Assembly: GCA_910579225.1 (NCBI GenBank)
Contig: CAJTTI010000003.1
Span: 83,337 to 147,336, forward strand
Reading direction: 5' to 3'
Length of the DNA stretch: 64,000 bases
Source of the DNA: an uncultured Lachnospiraceae bacterium
GTDB taxonomy: Bacteria; Bacillota; Clostridia; Lachnospirales; Lachnospiraceae
The translations under genes were made by a program, and so were the position numbers. Every line of letters starts with the position of its first letter. The stretch's first letter is position 1. Below are positions 33,313 through 42,217 of this stretch, piece by piece. The notes below the pieces were generated by a model, which saw only the letters and a program-made list of their open reading frames with translations, was not told the origin of the DNA and searched no databases.

Positions 33313-34413
33313 ATGGAAAAAGCAAAGATGAAAAATAAAAAGTCAATACTGGATATTATATTGGGACTCAGTCCTGTGGTTGGAGCCTGCGTGGGTATTC
33401 TGGCCGGGGCCTTATTTGTAACTTTGTGGGGCGTGAATCCGGCTACGTTTTTCGTGGAGCTTGTAAAAGGAGCATTTGGAAACAGCCTGGCGATTGGTGG
33501 TACTCTGAATAATGCCGCACCTCTTCTGGTTGCAGGAGCCGGTACAGCCATTGCTTTTAAAGCAGGTGCCAATAATATTGGCCAGGAAGGGCAGTTGTTT
33601 ACAGGGGGACTGGCGGCGGCTGTGATTGCGCTTATGATGCCTGCCCTGCCCAGAGTAGTTGGAATTCCTTCCATATTGTTGCTGTCATTTGTATTTGGAA
33701 TGATTTTTGTCAGTATCGCAGTGTTTTTTCGGCTTGTCAAAGGAGTTAATGAGCTTCTGATTACGCTTCTTCTGAACTATATTGGTAAGTTGTTTGTATC
33801 GGCGATGGTAAATGGACCTTTTAAGTCGGAAACAAATGTTAGCTTTCCTCAGACGGATACGTTTGGGTCTCAGTTCCTCCTTAAAAACTGGCCCCAGATG
33901 GGATATATGCATACTGGTATCTTTATTGCTTTGGTTGTAATTGCGGTTACCGGATATTACATGTGGTGTACACCTGCAGGCCTGCGTATCCGTACTGCGG
34001 GGCTTTCCCCGATGGCGTCAAAGACCGCCGGAAATAATCCCACAAAGCTGTTTATTCTGGCAATGCTGATCAGTGGCGGCTTGTGTGGGATGGCTGGCGG
34101 AATCGAAGTAATCGGACGCAGCGACTGTCTGAGGCAGGGATTTGGAGAAAACCTGGGCTTTGAAGCGTTGGCAGTGGCACTTCTTGGAGGAACAAATCCT
34201 CTGGGAGTATTACCGGCGGGACTGTTTTTTGGAGCTTTGAAAGCAGGAATGCAGTCTATGCAGAGGTCTCTTGGAATACCAAGTGCACTTTTGGATCTGA
34301 TCAAAGGTGCAATTATGATTTCAATTGTAGTAGGTAATGCAATCAAGATTCATATCAGGAACAACAGCAGGAAAAAGTCCCTGAAGAAAAAACAGGAAAG
34401 AGGGGAGGAATAA
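33313..34413 (+). CDS. BMP-type ABC importer permease 1
   Basis: A 366-residue membrane permease of the BPD_transp_2 family (NupP/YufP type), with 8-10 hydrophobic segments and a Lys/Arg-rich C-terminal tail. The family loop GANNIGQEGQLFTGGLAAAV and the later GFGENLGFEALAVALLGGTNPLGV are clear. It starts 2 bases after the ATPase gene and precedes the second permease. The two permeases form the heterodimeric channel of the importer whose lipoprotein is encoded at 35496. Confidence 0.93.
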   Translation: MEKAKMKNKKSILDIILGLSPVVGACVGILAGALFVTLWGVNPATFFVELVKGAFGNSLAIGGTLNNAAPLLVAGAGTAIAFKAGANNIGQEGQLFTGGLAAAVIALMMPALPRVVGIPSILLLSFVFGMIFVSIAVFFRLVKGVNELLITLLLNYIGKLFVSAMVNGPFKSETNVSFPQTDTFGSQFLLKNWPQMGYMHTGIFIALVVIAVTGYYMWCTPAGLRIRTAGLSPMASKTAGNNPTKLFILAMLISGGLCGMAGGIEVIGRSDCLRQGFGENLGFEALAVALLGGTNPLGVLPAGLFFGALKAGMQSMQRSLGIPSALLDLIKGAIMISIVVGNAIKIHIRNNSRKKSLKKKQERGEE

Positions 34414-34417
34414 ACGC

Positions 34418-35341
34418 ATGGATATGACAGTTCTGGTTGAATACTTAAATTCGGCGATTCGGGTTTCCGTACCGGTCATATTGATCGCTGTGGGAGTCTG
34501 TTATTCGGAGAGAGCAGGTGTGTTTGCCATGGGCTCCGAAGGGTATATGCTGATCGCTGCATTTGTCAGTGTAGTAACCATGATCTATACAGATAACCAT
34601 GTTATCAGTGTGCTGGCTGGTATATTATCCGGAATGGCAGCATCGGGGATTTTTTCTTATTTTACTGTAGTGCTGGGGGCAGATCAGGTCATATGCGGGC
34701 TGGGTTCCAATTTTGTGATGCTTGGCCTTACCAGTTCCCTTCAGAGACTTTTATGGGGAGTGACAGGTATTCCAAGGATTCCGGCTATGAATGCCATACC
34801 GATTCCAATTCTGTCAGATATTCCCTTTATCGGCAGTATGCTGTTCAACCAGCCCATACTTACCTATGTAACTTATTTTCTGATTCCTCTTGTCTGGTGG
34901 ATTATGTTCAAGAGTACCTGGGGATTGCAGCTTCGGTCCGTTGGAGAGAATCCGAGCTGTGCAGATACTCTGGGCATCAATGTGGTTAAAACCAGAATCC
35001 TGGGGATTGTAACAGGAGGCGCTTTCTGCGGCCTGAGCGGTGCGGTACTTTCTCTGTCTCAGGTACAGAGCTTTACGGAAAATATCTCCGGCGGCAGAGG
35101 ATGGCTGGGGCTGATCGCGGCTACATTTGGAGGATGGAATCCTGCCGGTGCAGCGGGGGCAGGTCTGATCTTTGGTGCAGCGGAATCTCTGCAGCTTCGT
35201 CTTCAGATTATGAGCAGGATCCACATTTCATCCTATGTGATTCTGATGATTCCGTATCTTGTGGCTCTTTTGTTTATTCTCTTCATCGGAAAATCAAGAA
35301 GACATCCGGCTGCTATGGGTAAGTTCTATAAAAAGCAGTAA
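34418..35341 (+). CDS. BMP-type ABC importer permease 2
   Basis: A 307-residue permease of the NupQ/YufQ type, the shorter partner of the preceding permease. Typical stretches are SERAGVFAMGSEGYMLIAAF and GRGWLGLIAATFGGWNPAGAAGAGLIFGAAESLQ. It starts 4 bases after permease 1. The gap to the lipoprotein gene (35342-35495) contains copy A of the structured repeat element, which could separate lipoprotein expression from the membrane components. Confidence 0.92.
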   Translation: MDMTVLVEYLNSAIRVSVPVILIAVGVCYSERAGVFAMGSEGYMLIAAFVSVVTMIYTDNHVISVLAGILSGMAASGIFSYFTVVLGADQVICGLGSNFVMLGLTSSLQRLLWGVTGIPRIPAMNAIPIPILSDIPFIGSMLFNQPILTYVTYFLIPLVWWIMFKSTWGLQLRSVGENPSCADTLGINVVKTRILGIVTGGAFCGLSGAVLSLSQVQSFTENISGGRGWLGLIAATFGGWNPAGAAGAGLIFGAAESLQLRLQIMSRIHISSYVILMIPYLVALLFILFIGKSRRHPAAMGKFYKKQ

Positions 35342-35345
35342 CTGT

Positions 35346-35477
35346 AAACAGCATCTGTGGAACGGGTGCAAAACTCTAAAACAGTATCTGCCCAGGCAGG
35401 GCCGGGAGGATTTCAGGCACGGATGTGGCCGAAGATTTTCCGGACAAGAGGCTTTGTAAGTGGGAGATGCGGAACTC
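35346..35477 (+). promoter_or_regulatory. Structured intergenic element, copy A (tandem, first unit collapsed)
   Basis: Two units share the pattern AAACAG-YATCTG ... GATGC-GGAACT. Unit 1 (35346-35377) is short: GCATC (35351-35355) pairs with GGTGC (35365-35369) and is followed by AAAACTCT. Unit 2 (35378-35477) has outer stem GTATCT (35384-35389) with AGATGC (35465-35470), followed by GGAACTCT. Inside it CCGGGAGGATTTC (35402-35414) pairs with GAAGATTTTCCGG (35431-35443), using several G-U pairs. The element ends right at the AGGAGG of the BMP lipoprotein gene. It shares its outer frame with copies at 45787 and 59050, but not its core. Confidence 0.6.
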
Positions 35478-35495
35478 TAACAGGAGGTTTTTACA

Positions 35496-36620
35496 ATGAA
35501 AAGACGTATTTTGGCAACGATCATGACAGCAGGTCTGGTACTTGGCATGCTCACAGGCTGCGGCGGCAAAGACGATGCGGCGCAGACTCCTGCAGATACT
35601 TCACAACCTGCAGATAATGCAGATGCAGCAGAAACACCCGATGCAGAGGAAACTCCGGCAGAAAGTGGTTCAGAAGAAAAAGTAAAAGTTGCTCTTTTGC
35701 TTTCAGGAAGTGCCAATGACAACAGCTGGAATCAGTTTGGTTATGAAGCGCTTATGAAAGTGGAGCAGGAGACAGGGGCAGAAGTTGCATTTTCGGAGAA
35801 TGTGGCAACAGCAGACCAGCTTCAGGCAATTCGTGATTATGCTGCGAAAGGATATGATGTGATCATTGGTCATGGCGGCGCTTATGAAGACGACATGATC
35901 AAAGCAGGCAAGGATTTTCCGGATACTCAGTTTGTTATAATTGCGGGCGGAACCGGAGCAGAGCCAAACGTGCTGGCAGTGGATACGGCTCCCTGGCAGT
36001 ATGGATACTCTTACGGATGGGTAGCTGCCAATATTACAAAAACTAATAAAATTGGTTTTGTAACCGGTATGGAAGGCGTATCTACCATGAATAACCTGGT
36101 TGGAAGCTGGAGAGACGGAGCGAAGTCTGTGAACCCGGATCTGGAGACAATCGCTGTTTATATTGCAGATATGGGTGATGTTGCACAGGCAAGAGAAGCT
36201 GCAATGTCTCTGAAAGCGGCAGGATGCGACGTGATTGTTCCTGAGCTGAACGCAGGTTTCCAGGGCGTGGTGGATGTATGTAAGGAAAACGGTATCTATA
36301 CGGTTGGAAGAACTGAGGCAGACGTAGAGTATGCGCCGGAGCAGCTTCTGACTTATACCGTCTTTGACTGGGGCCCCAAATATGTGGACATTGTTAAAAA
36401 ATATATGGAAAACGGTGTATCCGGAGGAGCATTCTTCTACGGATTCCATACGCCGGACGCTCCGGGATTCGTGTTTAACTATGACGAAAGCAACGGCTGG
36501 AATCCGGCTGCAGTTACCGAAGATATTGCAGGAAAATTCCAGACAGAAGTTGTAGATATGTTTGCAGCGGATCCGATCCGTTCCTACACGGCAGAAGACG
36601 CAGCAAGCGGAACAAAATAA
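35496..36620 (+). CDS. BMP-family substrate-binding lipoprotein
   Basis: A 374-residue lipoprotein of the BMP/Med/PnrA family, the extracellular receptor of the importer encoded just upstream. The signal peptide ends LTGC, with Cys22 lipidated. An Ala/Asp/Glu-rich linker runs to about residue 60, then the two-lobed domain begins VKVALLLSGSANDNSWNQFGYEAL. Characterised relatives bind purine nucleosides, though the family is broader. AGGAGG precedes the ATG and directly follows the structured repeat element. A strong hairpin after the gene may protect its mRNA. Confidence 0.93.
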   Translation: MKRRILATIMTAGLVLGMLTGCGGKDDAAQTPADTSQPADNADAAETPDAEETPAESGSEEKVKVALLLSGSANDNSWNQFGYEALMKVEQETGAEVAFSENVATADQLQAIRDYAAKGYDVIIGHGGAYEDDMIKAGKDFPDTQFVIIAGGTGAEPNVLAVDTAPWQYGYSYGWVAANITKTNKIGFVTGMEGVSTMNNLVGSWRDGAKSVNPDLETIAVYIADMGDVAQAREAAMSLKAAGCDVIVPELNAGFQGVVDVCKENGIYTVGRTEADVEYAPEQLLTYTVFDWGPKYVDIVKKYMENGVSGGAFFYGFHTPDAPGFVFNYDESNGWNPAAVTEDIAGKFQTEVVDMFAADPIRSYTAEDAASGTK

Positions 36621-36662
36621 ACGCAGGATTATCCTGAACAGTATAAGATTTTATGGCAGTCG

Positions 36663-36691
36663 CCGGGCGCCTGCGCAGGCACGGTGCCCGG
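36663..36691 (+). terminator. GC-rich hairpin after the BMP lipoprotein gene
   Basis: CCGGGC (36663-36668) pairs with GCCCGG (36686-36691) around an inner perfect palindrome CCTGCGCAGG (36670-36679). No T-run follows, so it may be a partial terminator or an mRNA-stabilising stem separating the abundant binding protein from the enzymes downstream. Confidence 0.45.
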
Positions 36692-36735
36692 TCCATGGCC
36701 TTTAAAAATCGAAGGGGTAAAAGGGAAGGAAAACG

Positions 36736-37491
36736 ATGGATTTAAATAACAAGACAGTGATCGTTACAGGAGCAGGTTCCGGGCTTGGGAAAGCGGTTTC
36801 GATTATGGCAGCCAAAGCCGGAGCGAAAATTGTCATGGCGGATATCAGCCAACAGGCAATGGATCAGACAGAGGTGGAAATAAAAAATGTAAAGGGAACA
36901 TCTATTAGCTGCGTTGTGGATGTGTGCAATATGGAAAGCATTTTGTCCATGCTGGACCGGGCAGCAGAGGCTTTTGGGCAGATTGATGCCCTTGTGAACT
37001 GCGCAGGTATATTTTCCAGCATTCCGTTCCTGGAGCTTACGGAGAAGGACTGGTGCAGAATGGTGGATATTAATCTGAAGGGTTCCTTTTTATGCACACA
37101 GCAGTTTATTAAACGGGTACTGCCGCAGAAAACAGGAGCTTCCATTGTGTTCTTAAGTTCGATCAGCGGGTTTATTGGATTTACAAAGTCGGCTCATTAC
37201 TGTGCAACGAAAGGAGCCGTCCGCCAGCTGAGCAAAGCGATTGCACTTGAATTTGGCGCAGAGGGTATTCGTTCCAATGTGGTTGCACCGGGAACTATTG
37301 AGACACCTATGAACGCATGGATTATTGATGATCCCGAGATGCACAAAAAGTCCGTTGCATCCATTCCTATGGGGAGATTTGGAAAATCGGAAGAGATTGC
37401 GTCTGCAATATTGTTTTTGATTTCTGATGAGGCGTCTTATTGCAATGGTTCTGAACTGCTTGTGGATGGCGGACAGATTACGCATTGCTGA
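36736..37491 (+). CDS. SDR-family NAD(P)-dependent oxidoreductase (1)
   Basis: A 251-residue short-chain dehydrogenase. The nucleotide-binding motif is TGAGSGLGKA (residues about 11-20), and NCAG lies near residue 88. The catalytic Ser is in FLSSISGF, 13 residues before Tyr in HYCATKGAV, with Lys four after Tyr. It ends with the usual DGGQITHC-type tail. It is the classical, intact member of a pair of adjacent SDRs of equal length (27-base gap). It should oxidise or reduce a hydroxy/oxo group of a pathway intermediate; the substrate is unknown. Confidence 0.88.
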   Translation: MDLNNKTVIVTGAGSGLGKAVSIMAAKAGAKIVMADISQQAMDQTEVEIKNVKGTSISCVVDVCNMESILSMLDRAAEAFGQIDALVNCAGIFSSIPFLELTEKDWCRMVDINLKGSFLCTQQFIKRVLPQKTGASIVFLSSISGFIGFTKSAHYCATKGAVRQLSKAIALEFGAEGIRSNVVAPGTIETPMNAWIIDDPEMHKKSVASIPMGRFGKSEEIASAILFLISDEASYCNGSELLVDGGQITHC

Positions 37492-37518
37492 GAAAAGTTA
37501 TTAATGGAGGACTAACAC

Positions 37519-38274
37519 ATGAGGCTAAAAGATAAAGTTGCGGTAGTGACTGGAGCAGGCAGCGGCCTTGGGAGAGCAATTTCCGTGAAGCTGGCAGCAG
37601 AAGGATGCCGGGTTGCGATTGCTGATATTTCTCTGAAGAATGCAGAAGAGACTGTACAGGTGATAAAAAATGCCGGCGGAGATGCGGCAGCTTTTGTGGC
37701 AGATATTACGAATGAAGAACAGGTGCAGAAACTGTTTGCAGAAGTTGCAGGGACATGGGGGAAGATTGATCTTCTGTACAATAATGCAGGAATCAGCCCG
37801 GTGGGAACCATTGAGACGACTTCTTTTGCAGATTTCCAGAAAGTAATTGCCATTGACTTGTACAGCATATTCCTGGGAAGCAAATATGTGATTCCATATA
37901 TGAAGAAAAACCATGGCGGCTGCATCATCAATACAGTCGGGACTTTTGGATTTAAACCAATCCCCAATAAGCTGGGGTATGCGTGTGCAAAAGCAGGCGC
38001 CATGAGTGTGACACGTTCCGTTGCCATTGATATGGCAAGAGATAACATCCGCTGCAATGCGATCTGCCCGGGCTTTGTGGACACGCCGCTGAATAAAGAT
38101 TTTACAGGGGAAGAGAGAGAACAGTTCTTAAAGAACTATCAGCCCATGGAACTGAAGATTAAGGCGGAAGACATCGCGGATACAGCAGTATTTCTGGCGA
38201 CGGAAGATGCAAAAGCGATCACCGGCCAGGGGATTGTGATCGACGGTGGTACGGAAGCGTGCCTGTACTATTAA
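37519..38274 (+). CDS. SDR-family oxidoreductase (2), altered catalytic Ser region
   Basis: A 251-residue SDR with TGAGSGLGRA, NNAG near residue 90 and Tyr/Lys in GYACAKAGAM. The usual catalytic Ser position (13 residues before Tyr) falls in INTVGTFGFKPIP, where Gly occupies it and Thr is one residue closer to Tyr. Either Thr substitutes or the enzyme works differently. It follows SDR 1 and precedes the carbamoylase at 26 bases. GGAGG precedes the ATG. Whether the two SDRs form a heteromer or act in sequence cannot be decided here. Confidence 0.86.
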   Translation: MRLKDKVAVVTGAGSGLGRAISVKLAAEGCRVAIADISLKNAEETVQVIKNAGGDAAAFVADITNEEQVQKLFAEVAGTWGKIDLLYNNAGISPVGTIETTSFADFQKVIAIDLYSIFLGSKYVIPYMKKNHGGCIINTVGTFGFKPIPNKLGYACAKAGAMSVTRSVAIDMARDNIRCNAICPGFVDTPLNKDFTGEEREQFLKNYQPMELKIKAEDIADTAVFLATEDAKAITGQGIVIDGGTEACLYY

Positions 38275-38299
38275 GGCCGGATAAGACAAAGGAAAAGCC

Positions 38300-39550
38300 A
38301 TGAAGATCAGTGTTGACAGAGTGATTTCCCGCCTGGAAGAGATTTATGAATGCGGCAGACAGGCAGATGGGACACATGCAAGAGTAGCATATTCTCCGGA
38401 AGATCAAAGGGGAAGAAAGGTTTTTGCAGATTATTTTGGCAGTCTTGGGATACCGGTCAGACAGGATGAGGCAGGCAATTTGATTGCATACATTGAAGGG
38501 GAAGAGGAGCTTCCATCCATTTTGATCGGTTCTCACCTGGACACTGTCATAGATGGGGGAAAATATGACGGTGCACTGGGGTGCGTGGCAGGACTGGAAG
38601 TAGCAGAAACTCTTAAAAGAGCAGGAAGGAAGCTTCGGCATCCTCTGGAAGTGGTGGTATTTACTGACGAAGAAGGAATCCGTTTTGGTAACGGTATGTT
38701 TGGCAGTGCAGCCTTCTGTCAAGTTCCCATGGAAGAACTTTCAGAAGAAGATATGGATATTTACGGCAGGACAAGAGGGGAAGTGCTAAAAGAGTATGGA
38801 GTGGTTCTAAAAGACGCCATACGTGCAGAGAGGATGCCGGAAACAGTCCACTGTATGCTGGAACTTCATGTGGAGCAGGGCAAGATACTGGAAGATCACC
38901 AGAAGCCATTGGGAGTAGTGAGTTCCATAGCCGGAGTCAGACGGTATGAAGTCACGCTCACCGGAGAGGCCAACCACTCTGGAAGTACGCAGATGCGCCA
39001 CAGGAAGGATGCTCTTGTGGGAGCAGCCGGGCTGATCTCGTCGTTGCCTGGGATTGTGAGAGAACATGGTAATGAATTTTCGGTGGCTACTGTGGGATAT
39101 ATTCAGGCCTGGCCCAATGCAGTGAATGTGATTCCAGGTATGTGCAGGTTCCAGCTGGAGATCCGGGACCAGGAAGAATCGGTTATGGACAGGCTGGAAA
39201 GTCTGATTCATGACAGGCTGGAGGAAAACTGCAGAAAAGAAGGGCTGGATTTTTCCATGAGGCTGTATGATGCTCACGTTCCCGGAAATATGAACGCGGA
39301 GCTTAAGGAGACAATTCAAAGTGTATGCGAGGCAGGTCAGATTGATTATGAAATTCTTCCAAGCGGGGCATTCCATGATTCGCTGCTGCTTTGCGGGAGA
39401 TTCCCTACAGGAATGATTTTCATACCAAGCATCGGAGGCATCAGCCACAGTCCTATGGAGAAGTCCGGAAGAGAGGATATAGAGAGGGGATGCCAGGTGC
39501 TGCTTGATACGGTTTTGAGACTGGATAAGAAAGAAGGACAGATTTCATGA
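38300..39550 (+). CDS. Allantoate amidohydrolase / N-carbamoyl-amino-acid hydrolase (M20 family)
   Basis: A 416-residue dinuclear-metal amidase of the hydantoinase/carbamoylase family that includes AllC and L-carbamoylases. Metal-binding residues sit in IGSHLDTVIDGGKYDGALG, DEEGIRFG, ELHVEQG and GGISHSP. The dimerisation-domain substrate residues include NHSGSTQM and VNVIPG. It would hydrolyse allantoate to (S)-ureidoglycine, ammonia and CO2, or an N-carbamoyl amino acid to the amino acid. The nearby allantoinase-like, racemase and AllE-like genes favour the first reading, but sequence alone does not settle it. Its stop overlaps the next gene in ATGA. Confidence 0.88.
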   Translation: MKISVDRVISRLEEIYECGRQADGTHARVAYSPEDQRGRKVFADYFGSLGIPVRQDEAGNLIAYIEGEEELPSILIGSHLDTVIDGGKYDGALGCVAGLEVAETLKRAGRKLRHPLEVVVFTDEEGIRFGNGMFGSAAFCQVPMEELSEEDMDIYGRTRGEVLKEYGVVLKDAIRAERMPETVHCMLELHVEQGKILEDHQKPLGVVSSIAGVRRYEVTLTGEANHSGSTQMRHRKDALVGAAGLISSLPGIVREHGNEFSVATVGYIQAWPNAVNVIPGMCRFQLEIRDQEESVMDRLESLIHDRLEENCRKEGLDFSMRLYDAHVPGNMNAELKETIQSVCEAGQIDYEILPSGAFHDSLLLCGRFPTGMIFIPSIGGISHSPMEKSGREDIERGCQVLLDTVLRLDKKEGQIS

Positions 39551-40731
39551 ATGCATTTAATTTTACCATGCCTACAAAATTTTATGTCGGATACGGGCAG
39601 GTGGAAGTATTAAAAGATATAGCAGGACAATATGGGAAGAAAGCAATGCTCTGTGCGGCAGAAGGAACCATGCGCCAGTTTGGATTTCTGGACCGGGTGG
39701 AAGCGCTTCTGCGGGCGGCAGGAGTAGAGGTATCCATTATTGATGATGTGCAGCCGAATCCAAGAGATGTGGATATTGACAGACAGGTGAAGTTTTTCCT
39801 GGAAGAGGGATGTGATTTTACAGTGGGCCTGGGTGGCGGAAGTGCCATGGATACGGCAAAAGCTGTAGCTTTCCTGGCTGCGCAGAATGACGGAAGTGTG
39901 AGAGATTATCTGGCAGGAGGCTCCAAATCGGAACTGAAAGATGTGAAACAGCCTTATCCGGTGATCTGTATCACAACGACTGCAGGGACAGGTTCAGAGG
40001 CGACTAAGTGGTTTGTGGTAACCAATACGTTGAATCATGACAAACCCGGAGTTGGCCATGATCTTCTGATGCCGTCCGTATCCATCGTAGATCCGGAATT
40101 TATGATGTCGCTGCCGGCGCAGATTACCCGTTCCTGCGGGATTGATGTACTGTTTCATGCAATGGAAGCCTATATCGCAACCTGTGCCAATCCATTTACC
40201 GATGCGCTGGCGATGGAGGCAATGCGTCTGGTAATGAAGTATCTGGGACGGGCTATAGAGAACGGTGCCAATGATCAGGAAGCCAGAGAATATATGGCGT
40301 GGGCAAACACCATGGGCGGAATCGTAATCGGAGAAGGCAATTCCGGAACCGTTGCCATCCATGCGCTGGGACACAGCATCGGCGGTCAGACCAATGCACC
40401 CCACGGATTTACCATGTGCCCGCTGGCAGTTCCATACATAGAGAGAACCTGGGATGCCGATGAGAAGAAATATGCAGCGCTTACCAGAGTATTCGGATAC
40501 GGAGATGACAGTATGTCTGAACATGAACTGGCTGCTATGTGTCCGGAGGCAATGAAAGGTGTCCTTCAGAAATTCGGCTGCGATATGACCATGAGAGATC
40601 TGGGCGTCACGGAAGATATGATCGGTCCGATGACGGATTCTGTATTCCAGACCATGGGAGGAGTACTGAATAACAGTCTGAAGAAATTTGACAGAGAAGC
40701 AGTTATGGAACTGTACCGGGCGGCGCTGTAA
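39547..40731 (+). CDS. Iron-containing alcohol dehydrogenase
   Basis: A 394-residue group III (Fe-dependent) alcohol dehydrogenase. NAD binding is at GLGGGSAMDTAKAVAF (about residue 97). Metal ligands lie in DVLFHAMEAY and HALGHSIGGQTNAPHG. It would interconvert an alcohol and an aldehyde or 2-hydroxy/2-oxo acid in the cytosol. It is translationally coupled to the carbamoylase (ATGA overlap) and 3 bases from the next gene, so it belongs to the pathway. A hydroxy-acid such as ureidoglycolate or glycolate is a possible substrate; this is inference. Confidence 0.9.
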   Translation: MNAFNFTMPTKFYVGYGQVEVLKDIAGQYGKKAMLCAAEGTMRQFGFLDRVEALLRAAGVEVSIIDDVQPNPRDVDIDRQVKFFLEEGCDFTVGLGGGSAMDTAKAVAFLAAQNDGSVRDYLAGGSKSELKDVKQPYPVICITTTAGTGSEATKWFVVTNTLNHDKPGVGHDLLMPSVSIVDPEFMMSLPAQITRSCGIDVLFHAMEAYIATCANPFTDALAMEAMRLVMKYLGRAIENGANDQEAREYMAWANTMGGIVIGEGNSGTVAIHALGHSIGGQTNAPHGFTMCPLAVPYIERTWDADEKKYAALTRVFGYGDDSMSEHELAAMCPEAMKGVLQKFGCDMTMRDLGVTEDMIGPMTDSVFQTMGGVLNNSLKKFDREAVMELYRAAL

Positions 40732-40734
40732 GAG

Positions 40735-42216
40735 ATGGAATATCTGATCTGTGCAGGATGGCTTTGGGACGGAGTCTCGCCAAAGCCATATGAAAACCAT
40801 GCAGTCTGTGTGGAAGAGGGCAGGATAAAAGACATGGGTCCTGCCGGATTTCTGAAAGAGAAATATCCGGATGCTTCCGTCAGAGAAGAACAGAACTGGC
40901 TGATACTTCCGGGATATGTGGATGCTCATGACCACGGCAGGGGAATCTCGCCGTTCTGGTTCGGGGCAAAAGATGAAAGTCTTGAGATGTGGATTCCGAA
41001 TCTGGGACGGGCATCAGCGCCGGTCTATGAAGCGGCGCTGTATGACGGAACGATGCTTGCTTCCTCGGGAGTGACCACTGTGGTGCACTGTCACAATCCG
41101 TTTGATATGTCCCGGCTGGAAGAAGAGCTTTTGGATACGGTGCGCGGATATAATGATGCAGGGATACGAGTCGTCGTCTGTCCGCCATACACGGACCAGA
41201 ACAGCCTGATCTACAGCCGCAGGAAAGAGTTTGAGAAAGCGCTCCCGGACAGGCTTCAGAAAGAATTTGGCAGGATGGTGTGTGATACACCTCTTCCGCT
41301 GGATGATTATTTTGATCTGGTGGAAAACCTGAAAAGCAGATTAAGCTCCAGGATAAAACATCATATGGCAGACATCCAGCTTCATCCTGTAGGAGGGCAA
41401 TGGTGCAGCGACCGTGCACTGCTGGCAATGAAGGAATATGCATGCCGGCATGGAATGAGAGTTCATATGCATTTGCTGGAGACGAAATACCAGATGTATT
41501 ATGCCCGGGATACATGGGGGAAAAGCATGGTGGCTCATCTGGATGAGATTGGTTTTCTGGGTCCCTGGTTGTCTTGTGCCCATGGAGTATGGCTGTCGGA
41601 TGAAGACCTGGAGCGGATGGCCCGTACCGGAACAATTATCGTACATAATCCTTCTTCCAATCTGCGGCTTCGAAGCGGAACGATGCCGCTGCGCAAAGCG
41701 CTGGATAAAAACGTGGTCTGCGCCCTTGGCCTGGATGGATGCGGATATGATGACGACCAGGACTATGGCAGAGAACTGCGCACGGCTTTATACAATAATA
41801 AACAGACCGGAGTGGACGGAGCTGTCACTTATGAAGAGGTTCTTCGGATGGCGCTGAAAGGCGGACAGCAGGTGACAGGAGAGAAGCTTTCTTCCGGATA
41901 CCTTCTTCCGGGAGGAATGGCAGATTTTGTCTGCCTGGATTATCAGAAGCTTACGTTCCCTTATGCAGACCCTGAAGTAGAAATACTTTCGATGGTAGTT
42001 CAGAAAGGAAACAGAGATCTGGTCACAGCAGTCTATTGCGGCGGACATCCGATCATAGGAGACCGGGAGGACGCCGGGAAAAAGATTGAGACATCCGGAA
42101 GGATGCTCAGAAAAGCCCTGGATAATATCCGGTCAGGAGAAAGCCGGCCGGTAAGCAAAGAATTGCTTGGGGCAATTCACGACTATTATGAAGCGTGGGA
42201 AAGGGGGAAGGAATAA
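40735..42216 (+). CDS. Amidohydrolase / deaminase (TRZ-ATZ/SsnA-like)
   Basis: A 493-residue metal-dependent hydrolase of the cytosine deaminase/TRZ-ATZ/SsnA branch. Metal ligands are in YVDAHDHGRG (HxH), MHLLETKYQ and SCAHGVWLSDEDLER, with the catalytic Asp in LGLDGCGYDDD. Family members deaminate aminated heterocycles such as guanine, cytosine, creatinine or atrazine products. Here that would feed a cyclic imide or ureide to the ring hydrolase two genes downstream. The N-terminus EYLICAGWLWDGVSPK is typical. It sits between the alcohol dehydrogenase (3 bases) and the racemase (1 base). Confidence 0.85.
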   Translation: MEYLICAGWLWDGVSPKPYENHAVCVEEGRIKDMGPAGFLKEKYPDASVREEQNWLILPGYVDAHDHGRGISPFWFGAKDESLEMWIPNLGRASAPVYEAALYDGTMLASSGVTTVVHCHNPFDMSRLEEELLDTVRGYNDAGIRVVVCPPYTDQNSLIYSRRKEFEKALPDRLQKEFGRMVCDTPLPLDDYFDLVENLKSRLSSRIKHHMADIQLHPVGGQWCSDRALLAMKEYACRHGMRVHMHLLETKYQMYYARDTWGKSMVAHLDEIGFLGPWLSCAHGVWLSDEDLERMARTGTIIVHNPSSNLRLRSGTMPLRKALDKNVVCALGLDGCGYDDDQDYGRELRTALYNNKQTGVDGAVTYEEVLRMALKGGQQVTGEKLSSGYLLPGGMADFVCLDYQKLTFPYADPEVEILSMVVQKGNRDLVTAVYCGGHPIIGDREDAGKKIETSGRMLRKALDNIRSGESRPVSKELLGAIHDYYEAWERGKE

Positions 42217-42217
42217 C

